A stretch of 64,000 nucleotides of DNA, from the NCBI GenBank assembly GCA_023457715.1, contig JAEWKR010000030.1, positions 1 to 64,000 of the forward strand. Reading direction: 5' to 3'. Below, one piece after another: positions 33,965-50,286 of the stretch. The position numbers and the translations under genes were made by a program. Positions within the stretch are counted from its first letter, which is position 1. Every line of letters starts with the position of its first letter. Under the pieces are notes generated by a model that worked only from the letters and a program-made list of their open reading frames with translations, was not told the origin of the DNA and made no database searches. The DNA is from Verrucomicrobiota bacterium (GTDB lineage Bacteria > Verrucomicrobiota > Verrucomicrobiia > Opitutales > Opitutaceae).

Positions 33965-34543
33965 ATGGCCGCTCCAACGTCAGCGCCGGCCGGCGCCCAG
34001 TGGTTCGCCCTGCACACGCTCTCCGGTCAGGAGGGCAAGGTGAAGACCTACGTCGAGAAGTTCAAGAAAGCCGAGGAACTCGACGACTACATCTTCGAGG
34101 TGCTGCTTCCGACGGAAGTGGTGTCCGAGGTGAAGGGCGGCAAGAAGTCGACCAAGGTCCGGAAGCTTTATCCGGGCTATGTCTTCGTTCACGCCAGGCT
34201 GTTTGATGAGGACAAGAAGCTCATCAACAAGCCCTGGTACTTCCTCAAGGAGACCACGGGCGTGATCGGCTTTGTGGGTGGCGATCGCCCGGCGGCTCTG
34301 CGCCAGTCCGAAGTGGACGAAATCTATGCCCGCATCGAGGCGGCCAGCGGCAAGGAAGTGCCGAAGGTGCAGTACAGCGTCGGCGAAGAGGTGAAGATCA
34401 CCGACGGCGCCTTTGCGTCGCTCACCGGCCGCATCGACGAAATCGACCCGGATCGCGGCAAGCTGAAGATCTCGGTCTCCATCTTCGGCCGTTTCACCCC
34501 GGTCGAACTGGAATACTGGCAGGTCCAGCGCGCCGCCGAATAA
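33965..34543 (+). CDS. nusG: Transcription termination/antitermination factor NusG
   Basis: A 192-residue protein with an NGN domain starting WFALHTLSGQEGKVKTYVE and containing RKLYPGYVFVHARL, then a KOW domain (EEVKITDGAFASLTGRIDEI). It binds RNA polymerase and links it to Rho or the ribosome. Co-transcribed with secE. A heptamer element separates it from rplK. Confidence 0.98.
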   Translation: MAAPTSAPAGAQWFALHTLSGQEGKVKTYVEKFKKAEELDDYIFEVLLPTEVVSEVKGGKKSTKVRKLYPGYVFVHARLFDEDKKLINKPWYFLKETTGVIGFVGGDRPAALRQSEVDEIYARIEAASGKEVPKVQYSVGEEVKITDGAFASLTGRIDEIDPDRGKLKISVSIFGRFTPVELEYWQVQRAAE

Positions 34544-34660
34544 TTTACGATGTATGATTTACGATTTATGATTTCCGCGCCTCTCGGAATCTCGAATCGG
34601 AATCAGCACCACGCGCAAAATCAGAAGATCATAAATCGTAATTCATAAATCATAAATCAA
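34544..34660. repeat. Heptamer inverted-array element (TTTATGA / ATCATAA)
   Basis: The left arm (34544-34576) is TTTACGA/TTTATGA units and begins at the nusG stop; the right arm (34627-34660) is ATCATAA/ATCGTAA units and ends eight bases before the rplK ATG. The core is about 50 nt. The word recurs in five later gaps of the ribosomal operons. Confidence 0.9.
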
Positions 34661-34667
34661 TTCCATC

Positions 34668-35093
34668 ATGGCCAAGAAGATCCAAGGTTACATTCGCCTT
34701 CAGTTGCCCGCCGGCGCGGCCAATCCTGCGCCCCCGGTCGGTCCTGCGCTCGGCGCCCAGGGCGTCAACATCATGGCGTTCTGCAAGGAGTTCAACGCGA
34801 AGACGAAGGACCAGAACGGGATGATCCTCCCGGTCGTCATCACCGTCTACAGCGATAAGAGCTTTACCTTCATCCTGAAGTCCCCGCCGGCGTCCGTCCT
34901 CCTCAAGAAGGCGGCCAACATCGCCAGCGGTTCGGGCAAGCCGAACCTCGAGAAGGTCGGCAAGGTCACGAAGAAGCAGCTGCTCGAAATCTACAATATC
35001 AAGAAGGCGGACCTGAACGCCACCACGCCCGAAGCCGGCATCAAGGTCATCGCCGGCACCGCCCGCAACATGGGCATCGACGTGATCGACTGA
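34668..35093 (+). CDS. rplK: 50S ribosomal protein L11
   Basis: A 141-residue protein with the proline-rich N-terminal region (LPAGAANPAPPVGPALG) that forms the thiostrepton/GTPase-centre contact, and the C-terminal rRNA-binding domain ending GTARNMGIDVID. Standard length. First gene of the L11 operon, with rplA next. Confidence 0.99.
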   Translation: MAKKIQGYIRLQLPAGAANPAPPVGPALGAQGVNIMAFCKEFNAKTKDQNGMILPVVITVYSDKSFTFILKSPPASVLLKKAANIASGSGKPNLEKVGKVTKKQLLEIYNIKKADLNATTPEAGIKVIAGTARNMGIDVID

Positions 35094-35099
35094 GCTTTT

Positions 35100-35178
35100 A
35101 GCCGATAGCTGAGAGCCAGGAGTCGGGAGCAAGACCGAGTGGTTCGGCTCTCGACTCTGGACTAACGACTATCGACTT
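35100..35178. repeat. Heptamer inverted-array element (AGCCGAT / GACTCTG)
   Basis: The left arm (35100-35130) has four AGYNGRN-type 7-nt units, the right arm (35146-35178) has GACTNNN units such as GACTCTG and GACTATC. The arms are more degenerate than in other elements. It lies between rplK and rplA. Confidence 0.65.
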
Positions 35179-35222
35179 CACCGCGGGAGGCCTCACCGCC
35201 GCTTGCACCGCAAGGAGACAAC

Positions 35223-35921
35223 ATGCCAAAAACGCAAAGCAAACGCTACCGCAGCGCCATCAAGGTCGCTGACCTCGCCCAGGAATACTCGCTCAAGGAA
35301 GCGGTGGACATCCTGGCCAAATTCCCGAAGACGAAGTTCGACGAGACCGTCGAGCTCTCGTTCCGTCTCGGCGTCGACGCCACGTCCGGCGAACAGAACG
35401 TCCGTGGCACCACGCCGCTGCCGAACGGCTCGGGCAAGAAGGTGCGCGTGATCGTCTTCACCGACGATCCGAAGAAGGCCCTCGATGCCGGTGCTGATGA
35501 GGCGGGTCTCACCGACCTCATGAAGAAGGTCTCGGACGGCTGGCTCGACTTCGACGTCGCGATTGCGACCACCGAGGCGATGAAGCAGGTCCGCACCCTC
35601 GCCCGCGTGCTCGGCCCCAAGGGCCTGATGCCGAATCCGAAGGCCGGCACCGTCACCGACGACATCCCCGGCGGCATCAAGGCCGTGAAGGCCGGCCGCG
35701 TGGAGTTCAAGATGGACAAGACGGCCAACATTGGCGTCGGCGTGGGCAAGCGTTCCTTCACCCCGCAGCAGATTCTCGAGAACGCCGCCGCGGTGCTCGA
35801 AGCCGTGGGCAAGGCCAAGCCGAACACCTTCAAGGGCGGCCAGTTCATCAAGAGCGTGACCATCTCGTCCAGCATGAGCCCGGGCGTGAAGTTGGCCGCG
35901 ACTGAGTTCAGCAAATACTGA
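35223..35921 (+). CDS. rplA: 50S ribosomal protein L1
   Basis: A 232-residue protein with L1 landmarks: FDETVELSFRLGVD, the ARVLGPKGLMPNPKAGTVT signature, and a C-terminus MSPGVKLAATEF. It binds the 23S L1 stalk and in many bacteria represses its own operon. The ATG is preceded by AAGGAGAC, a good ribosome binding site. rplJ follows by 11 bases. Confidence 0.99.
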   Translation: MPKTQSKRYRSAIKVADLAQEYSLKEAVDILAKFPKTKFDETVELSFRLGVDATSGEQNVRGTTPLPNGSGKKVRVIVFTDDPKKALDAGADEAGLTDLMKKVSDGWLDFDVAIATTEAMKQVRTLARVLGPKGLMPNPKAGTVTDDIPGGIKAVKAGRVEFKMDKTANIGVGVGKRSFTPQQILENAAAVLEAVGKAKPNTFKGGQFIKSVTISSSMSPGVKLAATEFSKY

Positions 35922-35932
35922 GGAGGCGCACC

Positions 35933-36430
35933 ATGAGAGCCGAAAAACAATTCCTGATCAACGAGGTCGAGACGCACCTCAAGAAGTCCGACTACGTCAT
36001 CCTCGCCAACTTCACCAAGGTGACGGTCGCCGACACCGCCGAGCTGCGCAAGCGCCTCGCGGTGGAGAATGCCGAGTTCCACGTCGTGAAGAACAGCTCG
36101 CTCCGCGTTGCGGCCAAGGCCCTGGGCCTGCCCGAAGTGGAGGCCTCGCTGGCGGGCCCGACGGCCATCGTGGTCGGCGGCAAGAACTCCGCGGGGGTCG
36201 CGAAGGTCCTCAAGAAGTTCTTCGACGAAAAGCAGAAGCTCGAGATCAAGGTCGGCGTGCTGGACAAGAAAATTGTCACGGCCGTGGACCTCAACAAGAT
36301 CGCCGACCTGCCCCCGTTCGACGCCCTGCGCGCCCAGTTCCTGGGCCTGCTCACCAGCAATGCCGCCGCGTTCGTCCGCGTGCTCGACGCCAAGGTCAAG
36401 AAGGAGCAGCCCGCTGCTCCTGCCGCCTAA
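35933..36430 (+). CDS. rplJ: 50S ribosomal protein L10
   Basis: A 165-residue stalk-base protein that anchors L7/L12 dimers. N-terminal EKQFLINEVETHLKKSDYVI and the KNSSLRVAAKAL motif are typical. The ribosome binding site GAGGCGCACC is close to the ATG. I see no clear L10-leader RNA in the 11-base gap before it; any control element would have to lie inside or ahead of rplA. Confidence 0.98.
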   Translation: MRAEKQFLINEVETHLKKSDYVILANFTKVTVADTAELRKRLAVENAEFHVVKNSSLRVAAKALGLPEVEASLAGPTAIVVGGKNSAGVAKVLKKFFDEKQKLEIKVGVLDKKIVTAVDLNKIADLPPFDALRAQFLGLLTSNAAAFVRVLDAKVKKEQPAAPAA

Positions 36431-36586
36431 CCCTCTTCCATCAAACAATTTTGCGAGGCCGGCATCCCGCCGCATTCGTGGCGCCGCCGTCCCCCGCAAT
36501 CCAAAATCCCGGGGCTCGCTAGGAGATACGTCTCTTAAACGCGTTTCATCCTCGAAGCCGCTAGCCAGTCCCAAGGAGCAGACATC
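36431..36586. other. 156-bp gap between rplJ and rplL
   Basis: Unlike most wide gaps in this cluster, it shows no clear heptamer arrays. A short AGGAGA-TACG-TCTCTT stem at about 36,521-36,536 lies ahead of rplL and an AAGGAGCAG ribosome binding site follows. Confidence 0.5.
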
Positions 36587-36970
<384 letters not shown>

Positions 36971-37014
36971 AACCGCCTTTTGGCGATTTCACTCGCACAA
37001 CTCTCGATTCTTTC

Positions 37015-37065
37015 AGGACAGGCCGCGTTGGTACGCGGCCTGTCCTTTGCCTTTTCTTTTTTTGT
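37015..37065 (+). terminator. Intrinsic terminator/attenuator between rplL and rpoB
   Basis: AGGACAGGCCGCG pairs perfectly with CGCGGCCTGTCCT around TTGGTA, followed by a T-rich stretch to 37,065. It has the position of the rplL-rpoB attenuator of E. coli and would make rpoBC expression lower than that of ribosomal proteins, assuming partial read-through. Confidence 0.88.
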
Positions 37066-37154
37066 TCGTTCCTTCCCTGCCACCAGCTATCGGCGCGGAC
37101 TCTGAGGGGCAGACCGCGCATTTTTTTGTCTCCTAATTTTTACCGGGAAATCTC

Positions 37155-40934
<3,780 letters not shown>

Positions 40935-41028
40935 TGAGCCCGCGGGATGGGCTGGCGCCGGTCGCACCGGCCGGCGCCGCCTCCACCCCGCGAACACCTT
41001 TCCAAAACATTCAGGGAGATACTCAAAA

Positions 41029-45177
<4,149 letters not shown>

Positions 45178-45200
45178 GCTCCGGCAACGCCACCCACTTC

Positions 45201-45230
45201 AGCCGCGGACGAAAGTCCGCGGCTTTTTTT
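45201..45230 (+). terminator. Intrinsic terminator after rpoC
   Basis: AGCCGCGGAC and GTCCGCGGCT form a perfect 10-bp stem with a GAAA tetraloop, directly followed by seven T. It should end the tuf-rpoC transcription unit. Confidence 0.95.
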
Positions 45231-45237
45231 GGGGCTG

Positions 45238-45397
45238 AAAGGGACCTAAGGGAGGAAAGGGACCTAAAAGACCCAAGGGACCTAAAGAGCCGGCCACGCG
45301 AGTGAGCGAACCGCTCCTTCATGCTAGCGGCGACCGCCGAAGTAGGGGAGCTCCCGCCCAAGTCCTTAGGTCCCTTAGGTCCCTTGAGTCCCTTTCC
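45238..45397. repeat. 9-nt inverted-array element (GGGACCTAA / CCTTAGGTC)
   Basis: The left arm (45238-45289) has about five 9-nt units related to GGGACCTAA; the right arm (45360-45397) has four CCTTAGGTC-type units. The core of about 70 nt contains CGGCGACCGCCG. It shows that the unit need not be 7 nt, while the two arms keep the same period. Confidence 0.85.
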
Positions 45398-45514
45398 CCG
45401 CGCCATCCCCCTTTCCCCCAGGCACTTTGCCCTTGTCATTCCGGTGGCCGTCGCCAGCCTCTCAATCCCTCCCGCCAAAAATCGTGATGTAGAGCCTAGC
45501 TCCATCCGGTTTTA

Positions 45515-45549
45515 CGCCCGGTCTCACGACCGGGCGTTTTTTTTTATCA
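45515..45549 (+). terminator. Second intrinsic terminator, no gene ahead of it
   Basis: CGCCCGGTC and GACCGGGCG form a 9-bp stem around TCAC, followed by a run of nine or ten T. No ORF lies between this and the rpoC terminator, so it ends either read-through RNA, a leader ahead of the str operon or a small RNA. Confidence 0.88.
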
Positions 45550-45576
45550 GGCGGAGCGGTGCCATCCTCGGATGGG

Positions 45577-45617
45577 TCGTGCTCGTGCTCTTGCTCGTGC
45601 TCGTAATCGTGATCGTC
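45577..45617. repeat. Hexamer array (GTGCTC)
   Basis: Six or seven 6-nt units (GTGCTC, TTGCTC, GTAATC, GTGATC) form a single-arm array right after the second terminator. Confidence 0.7.
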
Positions 45618-45920
45618 GGGGCGCGAAGTGGAGCACGTGCATTCCCCTTTCTTCACCCTGGCGCACACGATTTTGCACGCTCGAGCGAAATGGTGCTTGA
45701 AGTTGCTCCCGCAACTCCAGACGCTCGACCCCCTTTGTCTCTACTTCCTGCGCGCGCGCCGTCCTGCGGTGCACGCAAAACAGTTCGCGAGACCAGTGGC
45801 ACCACGGGTTTTCGCGGGACGCTCTAGTTTTCACCAAAAAGTTCTTGCCGAGCTTTCGGTGAAATCTAGCGTTCACCTCTTTTCGTCAATTTTCACTCCG
45901 TCCGTTCTTCTCTTCTTCGT

Positions 45921-46301
45921 ATGCCGACCATCAACCAACTCGTTCGCAAGGGCCGTCGCAAGATGCGCACCAAGTCGAAGTCCCCGGCTTTGGCGGGCAA
46001 CCCGTTCCGCCGCGGTGTTTGCGTGCAGGTCATGACGCGTACGCCGAAGAAGCCGAACTCCGCCATCCGCAAGGTTGCGAAAGTTCGCCTCACGAACGGC
46101 AATGAGGTCATTTCGTACATCCCGGACGAGGGCCATAACCTGCAGGAGCACTCGATCGTGCTCGTGCGTGGCGGCCGGGTGAAGGATCTGCCTGGTGTGC
46201 GTTACCACATTGTCCGCGGCACGCTCGACGCCACCGGCGTCGAAAAGCGCCGTCGTTCCCGGTCCAAGTACGGCGTCAAGCGCCCGAAGGCCGCCAAGTA
46301 A
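45921..46301 (+). CDS. rpsL: 30S ribosomal protein S12
   Basis: A 126-residue decoding-centre protein. The conserved loop TPKKPNSAIRKVAKVRL carries the Lys equal to E. coli Lys42, and GGRVKDLPGVRYHIVRG has the Lys equal to Lys87, so the streptomycin-relevant residues are wild type. First gene of the str operon; rpsG follows after 30 bases. Confidence 0.99.
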   Translation: MPTINQLVRKGRRKMRTKSKSPALAGNPFRRGVCVQVMTRTPKKPNSAIRKVAKVRLTNGNEVISYIPDEGHNLQEHSIVLVRGGRVKDLPGVRYHIVRGTLDATGVEKRRRSRSKYGVKRPKAAK

Positions 46302-46331
46302 TCAACGTTCTTTTTCCCAACCGATTTCGCC

Positions 46332-46805
46332 ATGTCACGTCGTCACAGAGCTGAGAAACGCCAGGTTGTGCCGGATATCCGCTACAACAGCCCGCTGGTC
46401 GCGCACCTCGTCAATGTCATCATGAAGAGCGGCAAGAAGAATCTTGCCCAGCGCATCGTTTACGGGGCGTTCGAGAAGGTTTCCGAGAAGCTCGAGAAGG
46501 GTGATCCGGTTGATCTGCTGCTCGGCGCGCTCGAAAACGCGCGTCCGCGCCTCGAGGTGAAGAGCCGCCGCGTCGGTGGCGCCACCTATCAGGTGCCCGT
46601 GGAAATTTCGTTCGAACGCCAGGAGTCGCTGGCCCTCCGCTGGATTGTGGACGCCGCGACGGGCCGCAAGGGCATCCCGATGAAGGACGCTCTCGCCGCC
46701 GAGATCATCGACGCGTACAACAACACGGGCTCGGTCGTTAAGAAAAAGGAAGACACCCATAAGATGGCTCAGGCGAACCGCGCCTTTGCCCACCTTCGCT
46801 GGTAA
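46332..46805 (+). CDS. rpsG: 30S ribosomal protein S7
   Basis: A 157-residue head-assembly protein. Landmarks are SPLVAHLVNVIMKSGKK, RRVGGATYQVPVEI and the C-terminus MAQANRAFAHLRW. The usual role includes binding its own mRNA for feedback. fusA begins 20 bases on. Confidence 0.99.
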   Translation: MSRRHRAEKRQVVPDIRYNSPLVAHLVNVIMKSGKKNLAQRIVYGAFEKVSEKLEKGDPVDLLLGALENARPRLEVKSRRVGGATYQVPVEISFERQESLALRWIVDAATGRKGIPMKDALAAEIIDAYNNTGSVVKKKEDTHKMAQANRAFAHLRW

Positions 46806-46825
46806 CCAGTCCAGCCCACCTGCTC

Positions 46826-49018
46826 ATGTCCGCTACCGAAGCACCGGCCATTACTGTCGTCACCGACAAGGCCAAGATCTCTCCCGCCAACGCCAAGGAG
46901 CGCCCGTTCCCGCTGGAATGGACGCGCAACATTGGCATTGCCGCGCATATCGACGCCGGCAAGACGACCACCACCGAGCGCATTCTCTTTTACTCCGGCG
47001 CCGTCCACAAGATGGGCGAGGTGCATGAAGGCACCACCGTCACCGACTGGATGGAGCAGGAGCGCGAGCGTGGCATCACGATCACCGCGGCCGCCATCTC
47101 CTGCGCCTGGAACGCCTCGTGCGGTCCGTGGAAGGGGATCAAGCAGCGTATCAATATCATCGATACCCCCGGACACGTGGACTTCACGGCCGAGGTTGAG
47201 CGCTCGCTCCGCGTGCTCGACGGCGCCGTCGCCGTGTTCTGCGCGGTGGCCGGCGTGCAGCCGCAGTCCGAGACCGTGTGGCGCCAGGCCAACAAGTACA
47301 AGGTGCCGCGCGTCGCGTTCATCAACAAGATGGACCGCACCGGCGCCGACTTCTTCCGCGCCGTCTCCGAGATGCGCGAGAAGCTCAAGGCCAACGCGCA
47401 CCCGCTGTTCATCCCGATCGGCAAGGAGGAAGGTTTCCGCGGCGTCGTCGATCTGGTCCAGAACATCGCGTACATCTTCGACGAGACCACCGATCCGCTC
47501 GGCATGACTCCGATCACCTCGGAAGTCCCCGCGGATATGAAGGAGCAGGCCCAGGAGTATCGCGAGAAGCTGATCGAGGCCGTCTCCGACTTCGACGACG
47601 TCATTGCGGACAAGTACCTCAATGGGGCGGAGATCTCCGTCAACGAGCTGATGCTCGGCGTGCGCAAGGCCACCATCTCGCTGAAGTTCACCGGCGTCAT
47701 TCCCGGTTCGGCCTTCAAGAAGAAGGGTGTCCAGCGCCTGCTCGACTGCGTCGTCAACTACCTCCCGAGCCCCATCGACGTTCCGCCGATGGTTGGCCAG
47801 GACAGTGACGGCAAGCCGGTCGAAGCGGTGGTGGATGACAAGGCCAAGATGGCCGGTCTCGCCTTCAAGCTCTGGAACGATCCGTTCGTGGGTCGCCTCG
47901 TGTTCTTCCGGGTCTACACCGGCCAGCTGCCGAAGGGCATGTCGGTCTACAATCCCCGCACCCGCCGCTCCGAGCGCGTTTCGCGCCTGGTGCTCATGCG
48001 GGCGATCGAGCGCGAGGAAATCGACAAGGCGTACGCCGGCGACATCTGCGCCGTCGTGGGCGTCAAGGACGTCATCACCGGCGACACGCTGTGTGACGAG
48101 GATTTCGACATCCGCCTCGAGCCGCCGTCATTCCCGGAACCGGTTATCTCGATGTCGATCGAGCCGAATTCGAAGGCTGACCAGGAGAAGATGGGCACCG
48201 CCCTGCAACGCCTGGTCGCAGAGGATCCGACGCTGCGCGTGAAGACTGACCCGGACACCGGCCAGACCATTCTGGCGGGCATGGGCGAACTCCACCTCGA
48301 CATCATCCGCGACCGCATGAAGCGCGAGTTCAAGGTTGAGGCGACCTCGGGCAAGCCGCAGATCGCCTACCGCGAAACCGTGACGAAGGCGTCCGAAGGC
48401 GAGGGCAAGTTCATCCGTCAGTCCGGTGGCAAAGGCCAGTATGGCCATGTCATCGTCAAGATGGAGCCGAACGAAAAGGGCAAGGGCGTCGAAGTGCTCA
48501 ACGAAACCGTGGGCGGTTCGATTCCGAAGGAATTCATCAAGCCCGCGACGGACGGCATCCTCGAAGGCGCGAACAATGGCGTGGTCGCCGGTTACCCGGT
48601 GGTCGATGTCATCATCCGCATCATCGACGGTTCCTTCCACGAGGTCGACTCGTCCGAAATGGCCTTCAAGATGGCGGGTATCTTCGCCTTCAAGGAAGCC
48701 ATGAAGAAGGCGAACCCGATCCTCCTCGAGCCGATCATGGGCGTCGAAGTGACCACTCCGGAAGACTACCAGGGTGATCTCATCGGCGACATCAATCGCC
48801 GCCGTGGTTCGATCAACGGGATGGAGAACAAGGCTGGCGCGTGCATCATCGATGCCCGCGTGCCGCTGGAAATGCTCTTCGGTTACATCACGGACATCCG
48901 CTCGCTCTCCAAGGGCCGCGCGTCCGCCTCCATCACGCCTTCGCACTTCGAGCAGGTGCCGAATTCGCTCCTCGCCAAGATCGTCGAGACCTCTTCGAAG
49001 GCTCCGGCGCGCACGTAA
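46826..49018 (+). CDS. fusA: Translation elongation factor G
   Basis: A 730-residue translocase GTPase. GTP-binding motifs AHIDAGKTTTTERILFYSG, DTPGHVDFTAEVERSL and NKMDRTGADF are intact; the switch region has MEQERERGITITAA. A short extra segment, ISCAWNASCGPWKGIKQR, sits before the DTPGH strand and replaces the usual shorter loop, a type seen in several EF-G sequences. A 20-residue N-terminal extension precedes ERPFPLEWTRNIG. Followed directly by rpsJ, with no tuf in between. Confidence 0.99.
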   Translation: MSATEAPAITVVTDKAKISPANAKERPFPLEWTRNIGIAAHIDAGKTTTTERILFYSGAVHKMGEVHEGTTVTDWMEQERERGITITAAAISCAWNASCGPWKGIKQRINIIDTPGHVDFTAEVERSLRVLDGAVAVFCAVAGVQPQSETVWRQANKYKVPRVAFINKMDRTGADFFRAVSEMREKLKANAHPLFIPIGKEEGFRGVVDLVQNIAYIFDETTDPLGMTPITSEVPADMKEQAQEYREKLIEAVSDFDDVIADKYLNGAEISVNELMLGVRKATISLKFTGVIPGSAFKKKGVQRLLDCVVNYLPSPIDVPPMVGQDSDGKPVEAVVDDKAKMAGLAFKLWNDPFVGRLVFFRVYTGQLPKGMSVYNPRTRRSERVSRLVLMRAIEREEIDKAYAGDICAVVGVKDVITGDTLCDEDFDIRLEPPSFPEPVISMSIEPNSKADQEKMGTALQRLVAEDPTLRVKTDPDTGQTILAGMGELHLDIIRDRMKREFKVEATSGKPQIAYRETVTKASEGEGKFIRQSGGKGQYGHVIVKMEPNEKGKGVEVLNETVGGSIPKEFIKPATDGILEGANNGVVAGYPVVDVIIRIIDGSFHEVDSSEMAFKMAGIFAFKEAMKKANPILLEPIMGVEVTTPEDYQGDLIGDINRRRGSINGMENKAGACIIDARVPLEMLFGYITDIRSLSKGRASASITPSHFEQVPNSLLAKIVETSSKAPART

Positions 49019-49038
49019 ACCCCCGTTCTTTTTTCGCC

Positions 49039-49347
49039 ATGAAAGGCCAACGAATTCGCATCAAACTCCAGGGCTTCGACTATCGCGTGATCGATCAGTC
49101 GGCGCAGGACATCGTCGAGACCGCCAAGCGCTCCGGCGCCCGGGTCTCCGGCCCGATCCCGCTGCCGACGCGTATCGAGAAGCTCTCGGTGAACCGCTCG
49201 CCGCACGTCGACAAGAAGTCGATGGAGCAGTTCGAGACTCGTACGCACAAGCGGCTCATCGACATCATCGAGCCGACGGCGCAGACGGTGGACGAGCTGA
49301 AGAAGCTCAACCTCCCCTCCGGCGTTGACATCACGATCAACGTCTAA
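49039..49347 (+). CDS. rpsJ: 30S ribosomal protein S10
   Basis: A 102-residue protein: GQRIRIKLQGFDYRVIDQSA at the N-terminus, and VNRSPHVDKKSMEQFETRTH, the conserved loop that also contacts NusB in antitermination. The ATG at 49039 is chosen; the frame is open into fusA but out of register with it. It ends the str-type run; a leader-like gap of 201 bases separates it from rplC. Confidence 0.99.
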   Translation: MKGQRIRIKLQGFDYRVIDQSAQDIVETAKRSGARVSGPIPLPTRIEKLSVNRSPHVDKKSMEQFETRTHKRLIDIIEPTAQTVDELKKLNLPSGVDITINV

Positions 49348-49363
49348 GTAGAAGCTTCAGTTT

Positions 49364-49430
49364 ACGTCGTGAAGGAACGGCCAGGCCGCACCCTTCACGA
49401 CGTTCACTCTCACTCTCACCTTAACTTTTA
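49364..49430. repeat. Short inverted repeat plus hexamer array after rpsJ
   Basis: ACGTCGTGAAGG (49364-49375) pairs with CCTTCACGACGT (49392-49403) across 16 bases. A CACTCT hexamer run (49403-49430) follows at once. No T-tract, so termination is not implied. Confidence 0.65.
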
Positions 49431-49452
49431 GTACCCGGATCTCGTTCCTCTA

Positions 49453-49528
49453 CAGTTAGCAGTTGCCTGTGTCCCGCTCCGCGGGACCGCCAGGTTATCG
49501 CTAAAGTAGGTCCGTTAAACGGATAACC
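49453..49528 (+). promoter_or_regulatory. Candidate structured leader upstream of rplC
   Basis: Two hairpins can be drawn: GTCCCG/CGGGAC (49471-49486) inside a CCTG/CAGG outer pair, and GGTTATC (49493-49499) with GATAACC (49522-49528) enclosing an inner TCCGT/ACGGA stem. The S10 operon of many bacteria is controlled by L4 binding to a leader; this one is positioned ahead of rplC rather than rpsJ. The relation is inference. Confidence 0.4.
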
Positions 49529-49548
49529 CTCCACCTACCGCTTAGCCT

Positions 49549-50268
49549 ATGATCTCCGAAATTTTAGGTCGGAAACTCGGAATGACGCAGGTGTACGATG
49601 CGCAAAACACGCTCGTCCCCGTCACCGTGGTCGAAGCTGGACCCTGCACTGTGGTCCAGGTCAAGACCGTCGAAACCGACGGCTACAATGCCGTTCAGAT
49701 CGGTTTCACCCAGAAGAAGACGAAGAACACGTCGGCCGCTGAACTGGCCCACGCGAAGAAGGCCGGCCTCGATGCCGCCCCCCGCGTTCTCGCCGAAGTG
49801 CGCCTCGAAGGCGCGCCCACGCTGAAGGTCGGCGATGTCGTCAATGCATCCGCCTTTACCGCTGGTCAGCTCGTCGACGTGATCGGCGTGACCAAGGGCA
49901 AGGGCTTCCAGGGCGTCGTGCGTCGTTTCCGTGTCGCCGGCGGTCCCGCCTCGCACGGTTCGATGTTCCACCGCCGCATCGGTGCGATCGGCATGCGCCA
50001 GACGCCCGGTCGTACCTGGAAGAACCAGGCGATGCCCGGTCACATGGGCCAGGTGCGCCGCACGGTGCAGAATCTCCGCATCGTCCAGGTGATCGCGGAC
50101 AAGAATCTCATCCTCGTGAAGGGTGCGATTCCCGGTGCCAACGGCGATGATGTCATCGTTCGCTCGGCCATCAAGGGTCAGTGGGCTCTCCCGACGGTCG
50201 CGGCTCCCGCGGCTGCTGAGCCGAAGAAGGGCGCCGCCGCTCCGGCCAAGGCCCCCGCCAAGAAATAA
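49549..50268 (+). CDS. rplC: 50S ribosomal protein L3
   Basis: A 239-residue protein. ILGRKLGMTQVYD at the N-terminus and SHGSMFHRRIGAIGMRQTPGRTWK, the loop reaching the peptidyl-transferase centre, are clear. About 25 residues longer than E. coli L3 (209), with an Ala/Lys/Pro tail (APAAAEPKKGAAAPAKAPAKK, shown here to position 238). First gene after the leader; rplD follows by 18 bases. Confidence 0.99.
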   Translation: MISEILGRKLGMTQVYDAQNTLVPVTVVEAGPCTVVQVKTVETDGYNAVQIGFTQKKTKNTSAAELAHAKKAGLDAAPRVLAEVRLEGAPTLKVGDVVNASAFTAGQLVDVIGVTKGKGFQGVVRRFRVAGGPASHGSMFHRRIGAIGMRQTPGRTWKNQAMPGHMGQVRRTVQNLRIVQVIADKNLILVKGAIPGANGDDVIVRSAIKGQWALPTVAAPAAAEPKKGAAAPAKAPAKK

Positions 50269-50286
50269 CCCGGAGAACACGCAGAC

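Larger units (their letters stand above)
45178..45920. other. 743-bp gap between rpoC and rpsL
   Basis: No protein gene is supported. In order it holds the rpoC terminator, a 9-nt-unit inverted array (45,238-45,397), 115 bases of plain sequence, a second intrinsic terminator (45,515-45,549), a hexamer array (45,577-45,617), and an imperfect stem (45,822-45,836 with 45,858-45,871) ahead of rpsL. The rpsL promoter must be in the last 370 bases but no strong -35/-10 pair is evident. Confidence 0.75.

Noticed and set aside
35922..35932. L10-leader RNA ahead of rplJ
   Set aside because: The gap is only 11 bases and shows no structure.
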